From Fimbriimonadaceae bacterium (GTDB lineage Bacteria > Armatimonadota > Fimbriimonadia > Fimbriimonadales > Fimbriimonadaceae): a DNA stretch of 64,000 bases. A model generated the notes under the pieces. It made no database searches, had not been told where the DNA came from, and saw only the letters and a list, made by a program, of their open reading frames with translations. Location: contig CP075366.1 of assembly GCA_019454145.1 (NCBI GenBank), positions 1,715,564-1,779,563 on the forward strand, read 5' to 3'. Position numbers and translations under genes: made by a program. Position 1 is the stretch's first letter. Each line of letters starts with the position of its first letter. Of this stretch, positions 35,769 to 43,492 are shown piece by piece.

Positions 35769-36697
35769 AACCCCCAGTCACGGTCGCCCAGAATCGTCTG
35801 GATATATTCGATCTGCGCACAGTGGTCGTTGGTATGCCAAGCGGCGGCAAGCAGAACATCGCGAACTGATACCTGCCCTAATTTGAACGGCATATCAACG
35901 ATTCGATCCAAATCTTCAACCGTCAGCGATCTGGCATATTTCAGCCACGTTTCTGTATTTTTGTCCAGCAGCGCCAAAGCAGGTTCGATTTCGGTAAAGC
36001 CTTTCTCAAAATCTCGCATCGCCCGGTCTCCGTCGGCAGTGGTAGCGCCAGGATATGGTTTTCCGCCCAAGGTTGAACGAATCCAGTCAACAGACCAAGC
36101 GGAGTGAGCGACTAGGTGAATCACACTGCGCGCCGATTCGCCCGGCGACCAATTGAGCTTGTCGGCTGGCATCCGGTCTACTGCTCGCTTCATCCGCGCG
36201 ACCGCCTGCTCCAGACTGTTGCAAGCAGTTTCAACTTCGGCAATTAGCTGGCCTTCTCGAACCAGTCGGCCGGTGGTTTCTCGCAGGCCTTCGGCGGCAC
36301 CGTATTCGTCACAGATTTGACGCTTAGTTTCTGCGTCCTCAAATACCATTTTGAAAATAACACGGGTCACGCTTTTTGTAACTTCCTCAAATGTGATCAC
36401 TGCCTTAAAGCTGGCATGGGCGTCTTCGCCAGTTCCAAAGTGGTCGTATTCAATACCGGATTCATCCACTTTTGTGTAGCGAATGAAGTTGCCGTAATCT
36501 TTGCCATCTGGGCCATGCATGGTGTAATCCCATTCCCCGCCCGTTCTGAAATCTATTTTATGAGTGGTGGTGCTAAATCCTTCTGGCCCCCACCACCGGC
36601 TGAGTAATGCGGGATCCGACCAAAGCCGGGGCATCAAATCAATCCCGCACGGCACAAGCCGCTCCATCGCCATTTCGTTATCTGCTACTTTGGTCAT
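35765..36697 (-). CDS. SRPBCC (AHSA1-like) domain fused to a DinB-fold domain
   Basis: 310 residues joining two folds. Residues ~1-150 form an activator-of-Hsp90-ATPase-like SRPBCC domain (PRLWSDPALLSRWWGPEGF, GGEWDYTMHGPDG, the YDHFGTGE strand). Residues ~150-310 form a DinB_2 four-helix bundle with candidate metal His residues in HLVAHSAW and HTNDHCAQIEYIQ. SRPBCC domains of this kind usually bind hydrophobic small molecules. The gene starts 20 nt inside the ArsR regulator gene, a common SRPBCC-ArsR pairing, so the regulator probably controls it. Substrate and true function unknown. Confidence 0.85.
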   Translation of the reverse strand: MTKVADNEMAMERLVPCGIDLMPRLWSDPALLSRWWGPEGFSTTTHKIDFRTGGEWDYTMHGPDGKDYGNFIRYTKVDESGIEYDHFGTGEDAHASFKAVITFEEVTKSVTRVIFKMVFEDAETKRQICDEYGAAEGLRETTGRLVREGQLIAEVETACNSLEQAVARMKRAVDRMPADKLNWSPGESARSVIHLVAHSAWSVDWIRSTLGGKPYPGATTADGDRAMRDFEKGFTEIEPALALLDKNTETWLKYARSLTVEDLDRIVDMPFKLGQVSVRDVLLAAAWHTNDHCAQIEYIQTILGDRDWGF

Positions 36698-37043
36698 TAT
36701 TTCTCTCTGCTTCTAATTCACGTGCTACTGATTCCATCCGGTCAAAGCTCCCTTCCCAAAAAATCCGGTACTCCTCCAACCAATCGGTTGCTTCGGCGAG
36801 CGGTGTGGCATTGAGGGCTCGGTAACGAGTCTGTTTATCCTGTACCACCCGAACAAGACCCGCATCTTCCAACACTTTGAGGTGCTTAGAAATCGCTGGG
36901 CCGCTCATTTTAAACACACTCAAGAAATCGTTGACGGAGGCCATCTCGGTTTTGAGTCGGCGGACGATTTCGCGCCGAACCGGGTGCGCCAAAGCCGCGA
37001 ACACCGCATCAAGCGGCGATTCTTGCCATGTGCCTGCAACCAT
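36678..37043 (-). CDS. ArsR-family winged-helix repressor
   Basis: 121 residues. The wHTH core is ALAHPVRREIVRRL...MSGPAISKHLKVLEDAGLVRVVQD, with recognition helix PAISKHLKVL. No cluster of cysteines like the CxC of ArsR/CadC, so metal sensing is unlikely. Next to an SRPBCC gene, such regulators usually sense a small organic ligand or act as simple autoregulators. The ATG directly follows a promoter box with no room for a ribosome binding site. Its operator is described separately. Confidence 0.88.
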   Translation of the reverse strand: MVAGTWQESPLDAVFAALAHPVRREIVRRLKTEMASVNDFLSVFKMSGPAISKHLKVLEDAGLVRVVQDKQTRYRALNATPLAEATDWLEEYRIFWEGSFDRMESVARELEAERNNDQSSR

Positions 37044-37046
37044 TTA

Positions 37047-37079
37047 GTTATATAACCATATTGTTATACAATATGTCAA
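37047..37079 (-). promoter_or_regulatory. arsR promoter with operator palindromes between and over the -10
   Basis: Minus strand: TTGACA (-35, 37074-37079), then a spacer of 18 bp and TTATAT (37050-37055), six bases before the ATG. Between the boxes lies the inverted repeat CATATTGT-TAT-ACAATATG (37057-37075, perfect 8-bp arms). A second perfect palindrome GTTATATAAC (37047-37056) covers the -10. Repressor on the first would block polymerase. The -10 register is uncertain by one base. Confidence 0.65.
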
Positions 37080-37088
37080 CTGACTGTT

Positions 37089-38189
37089 CTACTTTCTTAA
37101 AATTGCCACACAGGCTTTTGCTCCGGTCGGAAAAATCGCGAGAATCACACCCTCGCCACTAAGCCCACGAAGCTCTTTCATCACCTTAGTTGGCTCCACA
37201 TCTACCCCGCGCTTTTTGACTGCGGTTGGTTTCCAGCCATTTTTCGCCATGACTTCCCGAACTGCCTTCGCCCTCCACGATCCTGACCAAAGAACTTCGT
37301 ACCGAGTGAGCCAAACCGAATCAACTGATTGCTCAGAGGTGACATAGCCGTTTGAATCCCCGAGAGCAGGCATATCGAAGTTGCCGAGGCAATGCGCCCG
37401 AATCGCGGCTGGATCGGCTTCGTAGAGGTATCGCTCTGGCTCGTCAACCGATTCATATAGTTCCTCTTGCGGCAACCGCGAACCAGATTCAATATGAACC
37501 GCATAGGTCGAGCCCTCGCCGGGGAATCTGAGCAGGAGTTCTCTGCATTCTCCGCCAAAACTGACGAATTCCCGGTTGCCGCCTAGTTCGTCAATCACCT
37601 CGTCGCGCAACATGGGGGTGAGTTTGAGTACGGCTCCCTTTGCAGAATTTGCGATTTTTATGAGCTGATTCAGCGGAGGACTGTACTCTTCTGCAGATAG
37701 CTTGCGGCTGTCTTTCCGTCTTGCCGGATCAGCGAATACATAGTCGGCGAACAGATTTTCTGATGCAGAATCGGCCTGAATTACTTCACCATCGAAATCA
37801 TGAATCTTCAAGTTGTGCCGAGCATAAGCCGCGTGTTCAGGGTCAAGTTCGTATCCAACCACCAACCCCCGATTGGCTAAAGCGATTAAATCTGCCCCGA
37901 TTCCTGTGGTCAAATCTGCGACCAGATAACCATCAGGAAAAAGCGAAGCGTGGTACTCGGCGATCCGCTCATGAGTCGCCATTTCCAGCCCAGGGCGAGT
38001 GAATAACATCTCGCGAGCACGTCCAAACTTCTCTGCCGCACGACGCCGCAATTCCCATTGAGTAACCGCCCATCTTGCTTCAGCATCGCCAAATTCTTTG
38101 GCTAATCGCGCAATGGCAGATGCAGAATTTCCCACTGATTCTGCCGCCGCAAGAGCCGTAATCATTCGTTCAGTGATCTTAAATTCCAA
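37089..38189 (-). CDS. Class I SAM methyltransferase with THUMP-like C-terminal domain
   Basis: 366 residues. A helical N-terminus (about 1-85) precedes a Rossmann methyltransferase with SAM motif VADLTTGIGADLIALA, motif II GYELDPEHAAYAR, and the catalytic-type motif FADPARRKD where DPAR replaces the N6-adenine NPPY. This family (THUMP_like) is of uncertain substrate, probably RNA. The start is uncertain: TTG at 38189 or ATG at 38165, neither with a ribosome binding site. Confidence 0.82.
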   Translation of the reverse strand: MEFKITERMITALAAAESVGNSASAIARLAKEFGDAEARWAVTQWELRRRAAEKFGRAREMLFTRPGLEMATHERIAEYHASLFPDGYLVADLTTGIGADLIALANRGLVVGYELDPEHAAYARHNLKIHDFDGEVIQADSASENLFADYVFADPARRKDSRKLSAEEYSPPLNQLIKIANSAKGAVLKLTPMLRDEVIDELGGNREFVSFGGECRELLLRFPGEGSTYAVHIESGSRLPQEELYESVDEPERYLYEADPAAIRAHCLGNFDMPALGDSNGYVTSEQSVDSVWLTRYEVLWSGSWRAKAVREVMAKNGWKPTAVKKRGVDVEPTKVMKELRGLSGEGVILAIFPTGAKACVAILRK

Positions 38190-38300
38190 ACGACTGCGCC
38201 CTCACGGGACTTAGTATCCCCCGTCCTGCCTGGTGAGCATATGCCAGATGTACACTTTCCAGCAGTGGCTCGCCACTTTTTGAATCTGGATTGAACTGAA

Positions 38301-39215
38301 ATGAGCACGACCAACGGCACTGCAAATTCCACCCCCGCACCCAACACCTGGCGCGAAAAAGTCGGCCTCGCCGAAATGCTAAAGGGTGGCGTCATCATGG
38401 ACGTTGTTAATCCAGAACAGGCGAAAATTGCCGAAGATGCAGGCGCAGTTGCGGTTATGGCACTGGAACGCGTTCCGGCCGATATTCGACGAGATGGTGG
38501 CGTTGCACGCATGTCCGATCCAGAAATGATTCTGGGCATTAAAGAGGTTGTTTCGATCCCCGTCATGGCGAAGTGCCGAATCGGTCACTTTGTCGAAGCG
38601 GAAATCCTTCAAGCACTCGAAATTGACTTTATTGACGAAAGCGAGGTTCTCACTCCGGCTGACCACGCTAACCACGTAGATAAACATGCGTTTACGATCC
38701 CGTTCGTGTGCGGTGCTCGCAACCTGGGTGAAGCTCTCCGCCGATGCGCTGAAGGAGCGGCTATGATTCGCACTAAAGGTGAAGCAGGTACCGGCGATGT
38801 GATTGAAGCAGTTCGCCACATGCGCACGATCATGAGCGAAATTCGCACGGTTCAAAACGCGCGCGAAGATGAGTTATTCGTTCTCGCCAAAGAGCACCAA
38901 GCTCCACTCGAATTGATCCGAGAAGTCAAGCGGCTCGGCAAACTGCCGGTGCCGAACTTCAGCGCGGGCGGAATTGCCACTCCGGCCGACGCTGCACTCA
39001 TGATGAAGCTCGGTGCAGAAACCGTTTTCGTTGGCAGTGGCATCTTCAAGAGTGGCGATCCTGCTAAACGAGCACGCGCGATTGTCGAATCAGTGCTCTT
39101 TTACAACGACGCGAAGAAGCTAGCGGAAATCAGCACCAACCTCGGTGAAGCGATGGTCGGCATCAACTGTTCGACCTTGCCGGAGCAAGAACAACTCGCC
39201 TCGCGCGGTTGGTAA
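38301..39215 (+). CDS. pdxS: Pyridoxal 5'-phosphate synthase lyase subunit PdxS
   Basis: 304 residues, typical length. Key residues: D34 (VIMDV), catalytic K91 (MAKCRIGH) and K159 ([10 protein letters not shown]), plus the phosphate-binding [14 protein letters not shown]. PdxS condenses ribulose or ribose 5-phosphate with glyceraldehyde 3-phosphate and ammonia to make PLP. The ammonia donor is the glutaminase PdxT, which is not adjacent here; in many bacteria pdxS and pdxT are neighbours. A long hairpin follows the stop. Confidence 0.97.
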   Translation: MSTTNGTANSTPAPNTWREKVGLAEMLKGGVIMDVVNPEQAKIAEDAGAVAVMALERVPADIRRDGGVARMSDPEMILGIKEVVSIPVMAKCRIGHFVEAEILQALEIDFIDESEVLTPADHANHVDKHAFTIPFVCGARNLGEALRRCAEGAAMIRTKGEAGTGDVIEAVRHMRTIMSEIRTVQNAREDELFVLAKEHQAPLELIREVKRLGKLPVPNFSAGGIATPADAALMMKLGAETVFVGSGIFKSGDPAKRARAIVESVLFYNDAKKLAEISTNLGEAMVGINCSTLPEQEQLASRGW

Positions 39216-39217
39216 GA

Positions 39218-39261
39218 TTTCTCTTAGAACTTTGCACGCAACTGCAACGTTCTAAGAGAAA
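39218..39261. terminator. Long hairpin after pdxS reaching the next start codon
   Basis: Arms TTTCTCTTAGAAC (39218-39230) and GTTCTAAGAGAAA (39249-39261) are exact complements. The 18-nt loop holds a second pair, TTGCA/TGCAA. There is no U-run after it, and its right arm ends on the A of the next ATG, covering the AAGAGA that could act as a ribosome binding site. Terminator or translational switch cannot be decided. Confidence 0.55.
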
Positions 39262-39635
39262 TGAAGTCATCTTGGCTCCACAAAAATTCACTATCAAATT
39301 TCGAAGTTATAGTGCTCGCTATAATATGTGTACTTAGTTTGTTTGGGTTGCTTTGGCTTTTTCATTTCAAAGATTTACATCGCGTGACAGGAGTCGCCCG
39401 TTTGGCTGGCAAGACGACAGTCGAGGTGAGGGCCGCGCTTGGTGAACCACAAGAAGTTACTTCGGAAAGCGAACACAACGCAGCTATTGAAGGGTCACGA
39501 GGGTCACTTGAGCCTGACCTTGAGCCACAACATGGTATTGATGAAGCTTGGCTCTACTATTTGGGAAACAACCACTACACTTACTTGTACTTCAAAAACG
39601 GAGTGGTAGTGCGGATATATCTTGGCGCGACATAA
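39261..39635 (+). CDS. Membrane-anchored BamE/SmpA-like small protein
   Basis: 124 residues with one transmembrane segment (about residues 15-35). The outer part has the order helix-strand-strand of the BamE/SmpA-OmlA fold: a helix TTVEVRAALGEPQEV and strands DEAWLYYLG then YTYLYFKNGVVVRIYLG. BamE-like domains often bind outer-membrane or peptidoglycan partners; this one has no lipobox, unlike real BamE. Role unknown. The start is uncertain, because the ATG lies at the edge of a hairpin. It leads an AT-rich block of accessory genes. Confidence 0.6.
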   Translation: MKSSWLHKNSLSNFEVIVLAIICVLSLFGLLWLFHFKDLHRVTGVARLAGKTTVEVRAALGEPQEVTSESEHNAAIEGSRGSLEPDLEPQHGIDEAWLYYLGNNHYTYLYFKNGVVVRIYLGAT

Positions 39636-39672
39636 CTATAATTTAATATTTATAGACCATAATATAGTTATG
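39631..39672. promoter_or_regulatory. Inverted-repeat operator/promoter of the winged-helix-nucleotidyltransferase pair
   Basis: CATAACTATA (39631-39640) and TATAGTTATG (39663-39672) are perfect 10-bp inverted arms, 22 bp apart. The right arm includes the ATG at 39670. TATAAT (39637-39642) and CATAAT (39658-39663, six bases before the ATG) could be -10 boxes. Its place fits autorepression by the winged-helix protein, as in many toxin-antitoxin pairs. Confidence 0.55.
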
Positions 39673-40029
39673 TCACGCAAGCCGAAAGAACTCCACTTGC
39701 CTCCAGGGTCGGAACTATTTGGAACTAAAACCGCAACCACGCTCATCCAACTGGTTTACGTCCTCAAAGATACATATGCCAAAGAGTTAGCCGATCTCAC
39801 TGGCCTAGGTGCGACGACAGTCAAGAACCAGTTAAGCAACTGGGAGAATACGGGAATAATCAGCCTGCGAACCGTCGGTCGGCAACGCATGGTGACCCTA
39901 AATCCACGGTTCTACGCTATCAATGAACTTTGCGCCTTGCTCGAACGGATGGTGCTGCAAAACCCTGAGATTTTGGAAATCGCCTCGGCTAAGCGTAGCC
40001 GACCACGCAAAACTGGCAAGGAGATTTAG
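39670..40029 (+). CDS. Small winged-helix DNA-binding protein (AbiEi/ArsR-like), candidate antitoxin
   Basis: 119 residues from the ATG at 39670; an in-frame upstream start lies inside the preceding gene and its operator. The middle is a winged helix: helices around VYVLKDTYAKELADLTGLG, recognition-type helix TTVKNQLSNWENTGI and wing RTVGRQRMVTLNP. The C-terminus is a short helix and a basic tail (SAKRSRPRKTGK). It resembles small ArsR-like or AbiEi-type antitoxins but lacks the second AbiEi domain. An inverted repeat over its start codon suggests self-repression. Next gene is 2 nt away. Confidence 0.72.
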   Translation: MSRKPKELHLPPGSELFGTKTATTLIQLVYVLKDTYAKELADLTGLGATTVKNQLSNWENTGIISLRTVGRQRMVTLNPRFYAINELCALLERMVLQNPEILEIASAKRSRPRKTGKEI

Positions 40030-40031
40030 AG

Positions 40032-40592
40032 TTGATTGACTCGTCATCAACCCTCACCGACATCGCATTTGCAGTCTGCACGGCGTTTGAAAAGTACGGC
40101 AAAACAATTGTGTTGACCGGAGGAAGAGCTGCGAGTATTTACGCGCCAGAGCAGTACCAATCAAGAAATTTGGACTTTATGATGCGATTCTCCGTGGCGG
40201 GCAAAGAAGCACTGGATGAACTCCAAAAACTTGGTTTCGAGCCGTCTGAGGGTTCAATGTACAAACATTCTAAAAACCCAATAACCATTGATTTTATTGT
40301 TGGGGACATATTGATCGGCGAGAGGCTGATTCAGGAGTGGGCAACAATGCGTCGACAAGCTCAAGTCCTGTTTTTACTTAAACGCACCGACTGCATTTGC
40401 GACCGACTTGCAAGCTACTTGTACTCGAACGACCTATCGGCCCTTAGTGCCGCCGCCGCTGTATACGCACGAACTCAGCCCGACATTGAACCCATTCGAG
40501 AATGGCTCATCCGTGAAAAAGCAGACGTAGATCAAACCCTAAATCGCCTACTTTCCATCGCAAGCCGAACCCCGCAGAACCCTAAACTGTAA
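40032..40592 (+). CDS. AbiEii/MenT-like nucleotidyltransferase-fold protein, candidate toxin
   Basis: 186 residues starting at TTG, 2 nt after the winged-helix gene. The nucleotidyltransferase signature is VLTGGRAASIYAPEQY followed by QSRNLDFMM, where the family usually has RxTxDxD or SRDxDF. The first Asp of the DxD pair is Asn here (NLD), and the second is kept. A third acidic strand is ITIDFIVGD. AbiEii and MenT toxins pair with an upstream winged-helix antitoxin in this order. Loss of the first Asp could reduce activity or mark a divergent subgroup; the target is unknown. Confidence 0.7.
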   Translation: MIDSSSTLTDIAFAVCTAFEKYGKTIVLTGGRAASIYAPEQYQSRNLDFMMRFSVAGKEALDELQKLGFEPSEGSMYKHSKNPITIDFIVGDILIGERLIQEWATMRRQAQVLFLLKRTDCICDRLASYLYSNDLSALSAAAAVYARTQPDIEPIREWLIREKADVDQTLNRLLSIASRTPQNPKL

Positions 40593-40602
40593 GAACATTG
40601 AG

Positions 40603-41280
40603 TTGACTAAATCGCAAAAGCTTCTTCTCCTTGCCTCCGCCGCTAGCATTCTGCTGTGGGCGGTTCCGGTTTTGCGAATCGCCATTCTGCCACTGATTTA
40701 TCTCAATACGCACTTCCATGAATTGGCACACGCGCTTGCCGCCTGGATATCGGGCGGCTCACCTGAGCGAATCCTTGTGTTCGCCGATGGGAGCGGCGTC
40801 ACGCCAATCTTGGGTGGAAACGCAATCCTTGTTGGGAGTGCTGGCTATATGGGAACCGCGATTCTTGGCTCAATCCTCATCCTAAACGGCCGGACTGAAA
40901 AGAAAGCTCGAACCGCATTGAAAACATTGTCTATCCTTTTGGGGCTCTCGCTAATATTGCTTGTAAAGGGAGATATCGCAGGAGTACTGAGCGCCATTTT
41001 CTGGATACCAGCACTTTGGCTTCTGGGAAGCCAACTAAAAGGAGACTCACTCAAATTTGCCGTGAAATTTATTGGGTTGCAGATGTCATTAACCGCTTTT
41101 CATGCCGTTCTCACTCTTTTTGAGATTACAGCTGCAACTGACGAGCACTCTGATGCAATGATTCTGCAGCAAGCAACTTATATTTCCGACGTAGTTTGGG
41201 CGTTTGGCTGGGTGGTGTTTGCGGTTCTGCTCGCTGGGTTCACTTTACGCTCGGTTTGGATAGACAATAATCGCACCTAA
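40603..41280 (+). CDS. M50B-like integral membrane metalloprotease
   Basis: 225 residues starting at TTG, 10 nt behind the nucleotidyltransferase. Around six hydrophobic segments. The zinc-protease motif HELAH is at residues ~37-41 (HFHELAHALAAWISGG), and SAGYMGTAILGSILI follows. Such proteins are the PF13398 (Peptidase_M50B) group; the usual third ligand NxxPxxxxD was not clearly found. Members are intramembrane proteases of unknown substrate. Its position at the end of the winged-helix and nucleotidyltransferase pair suggests one three-gene unit. Confidence 0.75.
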   Translation: MTKSQKLLLLASAASILLWAVPVLRIAILPLIYLNTHFHELAHALAAWISGGSPERILVFADGSGVTPILGGNAILVGSAGYMGTAILGSILILNGRTEKKARTALKTLSILLGLSLILLVKGDIAGVLSAIFWIPALWLLGSQLKGDSLKFAVKFIGLQMSLTAFHAVLTLFEITAATDEHSDAMILQQATYISDVVWAFGWVVFAVLLAGFTLRSVWIDNNRT

Positions 41281-41313
41281 ATCTCAATGCACAATTGAAA
41301 CAGTTATGCGGTT

Positions 41314-41345
41314 AAAAAAATGGGCAGAACCTAGGTTCTGCCCAT
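41314..41345 (-). terminator. Rho-independent terminator after PEP-CTERM gene (minus)
   Basis: A perfect 26-bp palindrome (41320-41345) with arms ATGGGCAGAACCT and AGGTTCTGCCCAT. On the minus strand it is directly followed by seven T. It ends 22 nt after the stop of the PEP-CTERM gene. Confidence 0.88.
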
Positions 41346-41367
41346 AAAAAGTTCCTAAGAATTTCTC

Positions 41368-42162
41368 TTAGCTTTTCTTATTCTTGCGTCGGCGAGCAAG
41401 CAAACCAGCAACGCCAAGACCGAGAACGGTCATTGTTCCTGGCTCAGGCACTGATTCAGTGTAGAGTCGCATCGCAACACCTTGAGTTGGCAAACCGAGT
41501 GTTCGGAAATCTGAACCCAACAGGGAGGTATTTGCGTTAGCAGGGGATGCTTGTGATGCGTTGCGGTAGTAACCAAAGTTTGGCGAGGTGCCAGCAGTGT
41601 TGTTGCCAACTGCCCATGCTCCACCAGTGTGGGAGTGCACGAGAGCGGGGGTCAACAAGTCGTTGGCAACCAGTCCGTTACCTGAATCAGCGAGGATCAG
41701 GATTTGCACACCGAGGTTCGAGGCAGAAGCCATGGTGACAGGAGCCGCAAAAGTGACATTCGGCACTGTTCCAGGAGCTACAAGATCTTGGAAAGTGTAA
41801 CGAGTACTTGCGTTCAACGTGGTGTTGGCGGCTAAGTTCAAGGTTACGGTAGAGACTCGGTTGGTGAATGCTGCAGCAGTACCACTTGTGGTGTTTGCAG
41901 CATTGTTCCAGAAACTAATTTGAAACTGAACAGCCGCATAAGTGGTGTTAGCAGTTGCAAAGTGGTTAAAGGAGAAGTCCATACCCACAAGGCTTACCGG
42001 GCCAGCTGCCACATTGCCCAAGCTGAATGCTTGTCCAAGCATCGCACGAGGGGTAGAGCCAGTACCAGTAAAAGTTGCATTGGTCATGTTATCCAAGACC
42101 AGATCGGCCTGAGAGGCCGCAGCCATAACGACAGCAGTCGCTACTATTAATAAACGATTCAT
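41368..42162 (-). CDS. PEP-CTERM protein, choice-of-anchor type
   Basis: 264 residues with a signal peptide (MNRLLIVATAVVMAAASQA). The body is an Asn/Thr/Ala-rich beta-sandwich (GPVSLVGMDFSFNHF, VQFQISFWNNAANTTSG, VGNNTAGTSPNFGYYRN). The tag reads VPEPGTMTVLGLGVAGL, then ARRRKNKK; the same TMTVL element appears in the PEP-CTERM protein at 30.4-31.4 kb. AGGAG is 12 nt before the ATG, overlapping a hairpin (arms GTCCACT at 42170 and AGTGGAC at 42197). Confidence 0.86.
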   Translation of the reverse strand: MNRLLIVATAVVMAAASQADLVLDNMTNATFTGTGSTPRAMLGQAFSLGNVAAGPVSLVGMDFSFNHFATANTTYAAVQFQISFWNNAANTTSGTAAAFTNRVSTVTLNLAANTTLNASTRYTFQDLVAPGTVPNVTFAAPVTMASASNLGVQILILADSGNGLVANDLLTPALVHSHTGGAWAVGNNTAGTSPNFGYYRNASQASPANANTSLLGSDFRTLGLPTQGVAMRLYTESVPEPGTMTVLGLGVAGLLARRRKNKKS

Positions 42163-42404
42163 TTGATTTGTCCACTCCTAGTCAAACTCTCGGCCTAGTG
42201 GACGAGAAGCGATACGGATTAAGCGAAACGATATCAGTTACAAGATGGATTTGTCGCGAGTAGAAAAATAATTTTTTTGGCGTTGAATCTAACCTTCAAA
42301 ATAATCCAGCAAAGATACGAGCTTTCACGCAGATTAGTGAACATTTTTTTAGGACGGATGGCAGATTTACTAGGCAGGATTTTAATCGCGGTAAAGTCAT
42401 ACTC

Positions 42405-43478
42405 ATGCGTCCGGAATCCCTCGAATTCCTCAAAAACCTCTGCAACACCCCCTCGCCGTCCGGCTACGAAGAGCGCAACGCAGAGGTGTACCGAAATTAC
42501 ACCAATCAATTTGCCCATAAAGTTGTGACTGATCAGCATGGTAACGTTGCCGCGATCCTCAACCCAGATGCAGCCACCAAAATTATGCTTGCTGGCCACA
42601 TGGATGAAATCGGATTTCAGATTCACTACATTGATGACAAAGGATTTCTCTACTTCCGAGGGATCGGCGGCCACGACACCATGGTTCCTCTCGGAAACCG
42701 CGTATTCGTGCACGGCAAAGAGCGCGTTGCCGGTGTTATCGGACGCAAGCCTATCCACCTCCTCGAATCAGGTGAAAAAGATAAGCGTCCAGAACTCAGC
42801 GATATGTACATCGATATCGGTGCGAGTAGCAAGGAAGAAGCAGAAAAATACGTCACCATCGGAGATTGCGCCACCTACCAATACGAATTTCAAATGCTGA
42901 TGGGCGACCGGGCCGTCGCGCGTGCATTTGATAACCGGGTGGGTTCATTTATTGTCGCAGAAGCTTTGAGAATGCTCAGTGAATCAGGCCGCTTGCACAA
43001 CGACGTAGGCGTTTATGCGGTTGCTACGGTTCAAGAAGAAGTTGGTCTGCGCGGAGCGCGAACCGCCGCCGGGTGGATTGGCGCACAAACTGGACTTGCC
43101 ATTGACGTTGATTTTGCAATTGATCATCCTGGCCTCAGTCAAACGAAATACGGCGTTGCTGATGTCGGTAAAGGCCCAACCATCACCCGAGGGGCAAACA
43201 TCAATCCGATTGTTTTTAAAATGCTGATGGAAGCCGCAGAAGCGGAAAGCATTCCTTTCCAAATTTCTGCAGAACCGGGCGGAACTGGCACAGATGCAAA
43301 CGCCATGCAGGTTAGTGGTGGCGGAATGGCTACCGGGTTGGTCGGTTGCCCTGTGCGCTACATGCACACCCCCTGCGAACTCCTCAGCCTGGCAGATGTG
43401 GAGCACACGGCTCAACTGATGGCAGGTTACTGTGCGTTGGTGACTCCAGAGACCGACTTCACACCTCGCGTTCTCTAA
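42405..43478 (+). CDS. M42-family aminopeptidase (glutamyl aminopeptidase/FrvX-like)
   Basis: 357 residues. Starts RPESLEFLKNLCNTPSPSGYE as usual in the family. The metal site includes the His in LAGHMDEIGF, the bridging Asp in ARAFDNRVG, the catalytic Glu pair in VATVQEEVGLRG, the Asp in AIDVDFAIDHPG and the C-terminal His in YMHTPCELL. M42 enzymes form tetrahedral dodecamers and trim peptides from the N-terminus, completing protein breakdown. The tricorn protease at 59-62 kb could feed it. TAAAGT ends 7 nt before the ATG; no Shine-Dalgarno. A terminator-like hairpin follows. Confidence 0.95.
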   Translation: MRPESLEFLKNLCNTPSPSGYEERNAEVYRNYTNQFAHKVVTDQHGNVAAILNPDAATKIMLAGHMDEIGFQIHYIDDKGFLYFRGIGGHDTMVPLGNRVFVHGKERVAGVIGRKPIHLLESGEKDKRPELSDMYIDIGASSKEEAEKYVTIGDCATYQYEFQMLMGDRAVARAFDNRVGSFIVAEALRMLSESGRLHNDVGVYAVATVQEEVGLRGARTAAGWIGAQTGLAIDVDFAIDHPGLSQTKYGVADVGKGPTITRGANINPIVFKMLMEAAEAESIPFQISAEPGGTGTDANAMQVSGGGMATGLVGCPVRYMHTPCELLSLADVEHTAQLMAGYCALVTPETDFTPRVL

Positions 43479-43492
43479 GTGAGGCTACGCAA

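Noticed and set aside
30253-42374. Shared 12-mer AGATTTACTAGG at 30260-30271 and 42363-42374
   Set aside because: One copy forms part of a hairpin and the other does not; a single shared 12-mer between two intergenic regions is not enough for a regulatory claim.
42234-42758. Minus-strand reading frame of 174 codons over the start of the M42 peptidase gene
   Set aside because: It covers the antisense of a clear M42 peptidase and an AT-rich spacer; its translation has no family pattern and no ribosome binding site.
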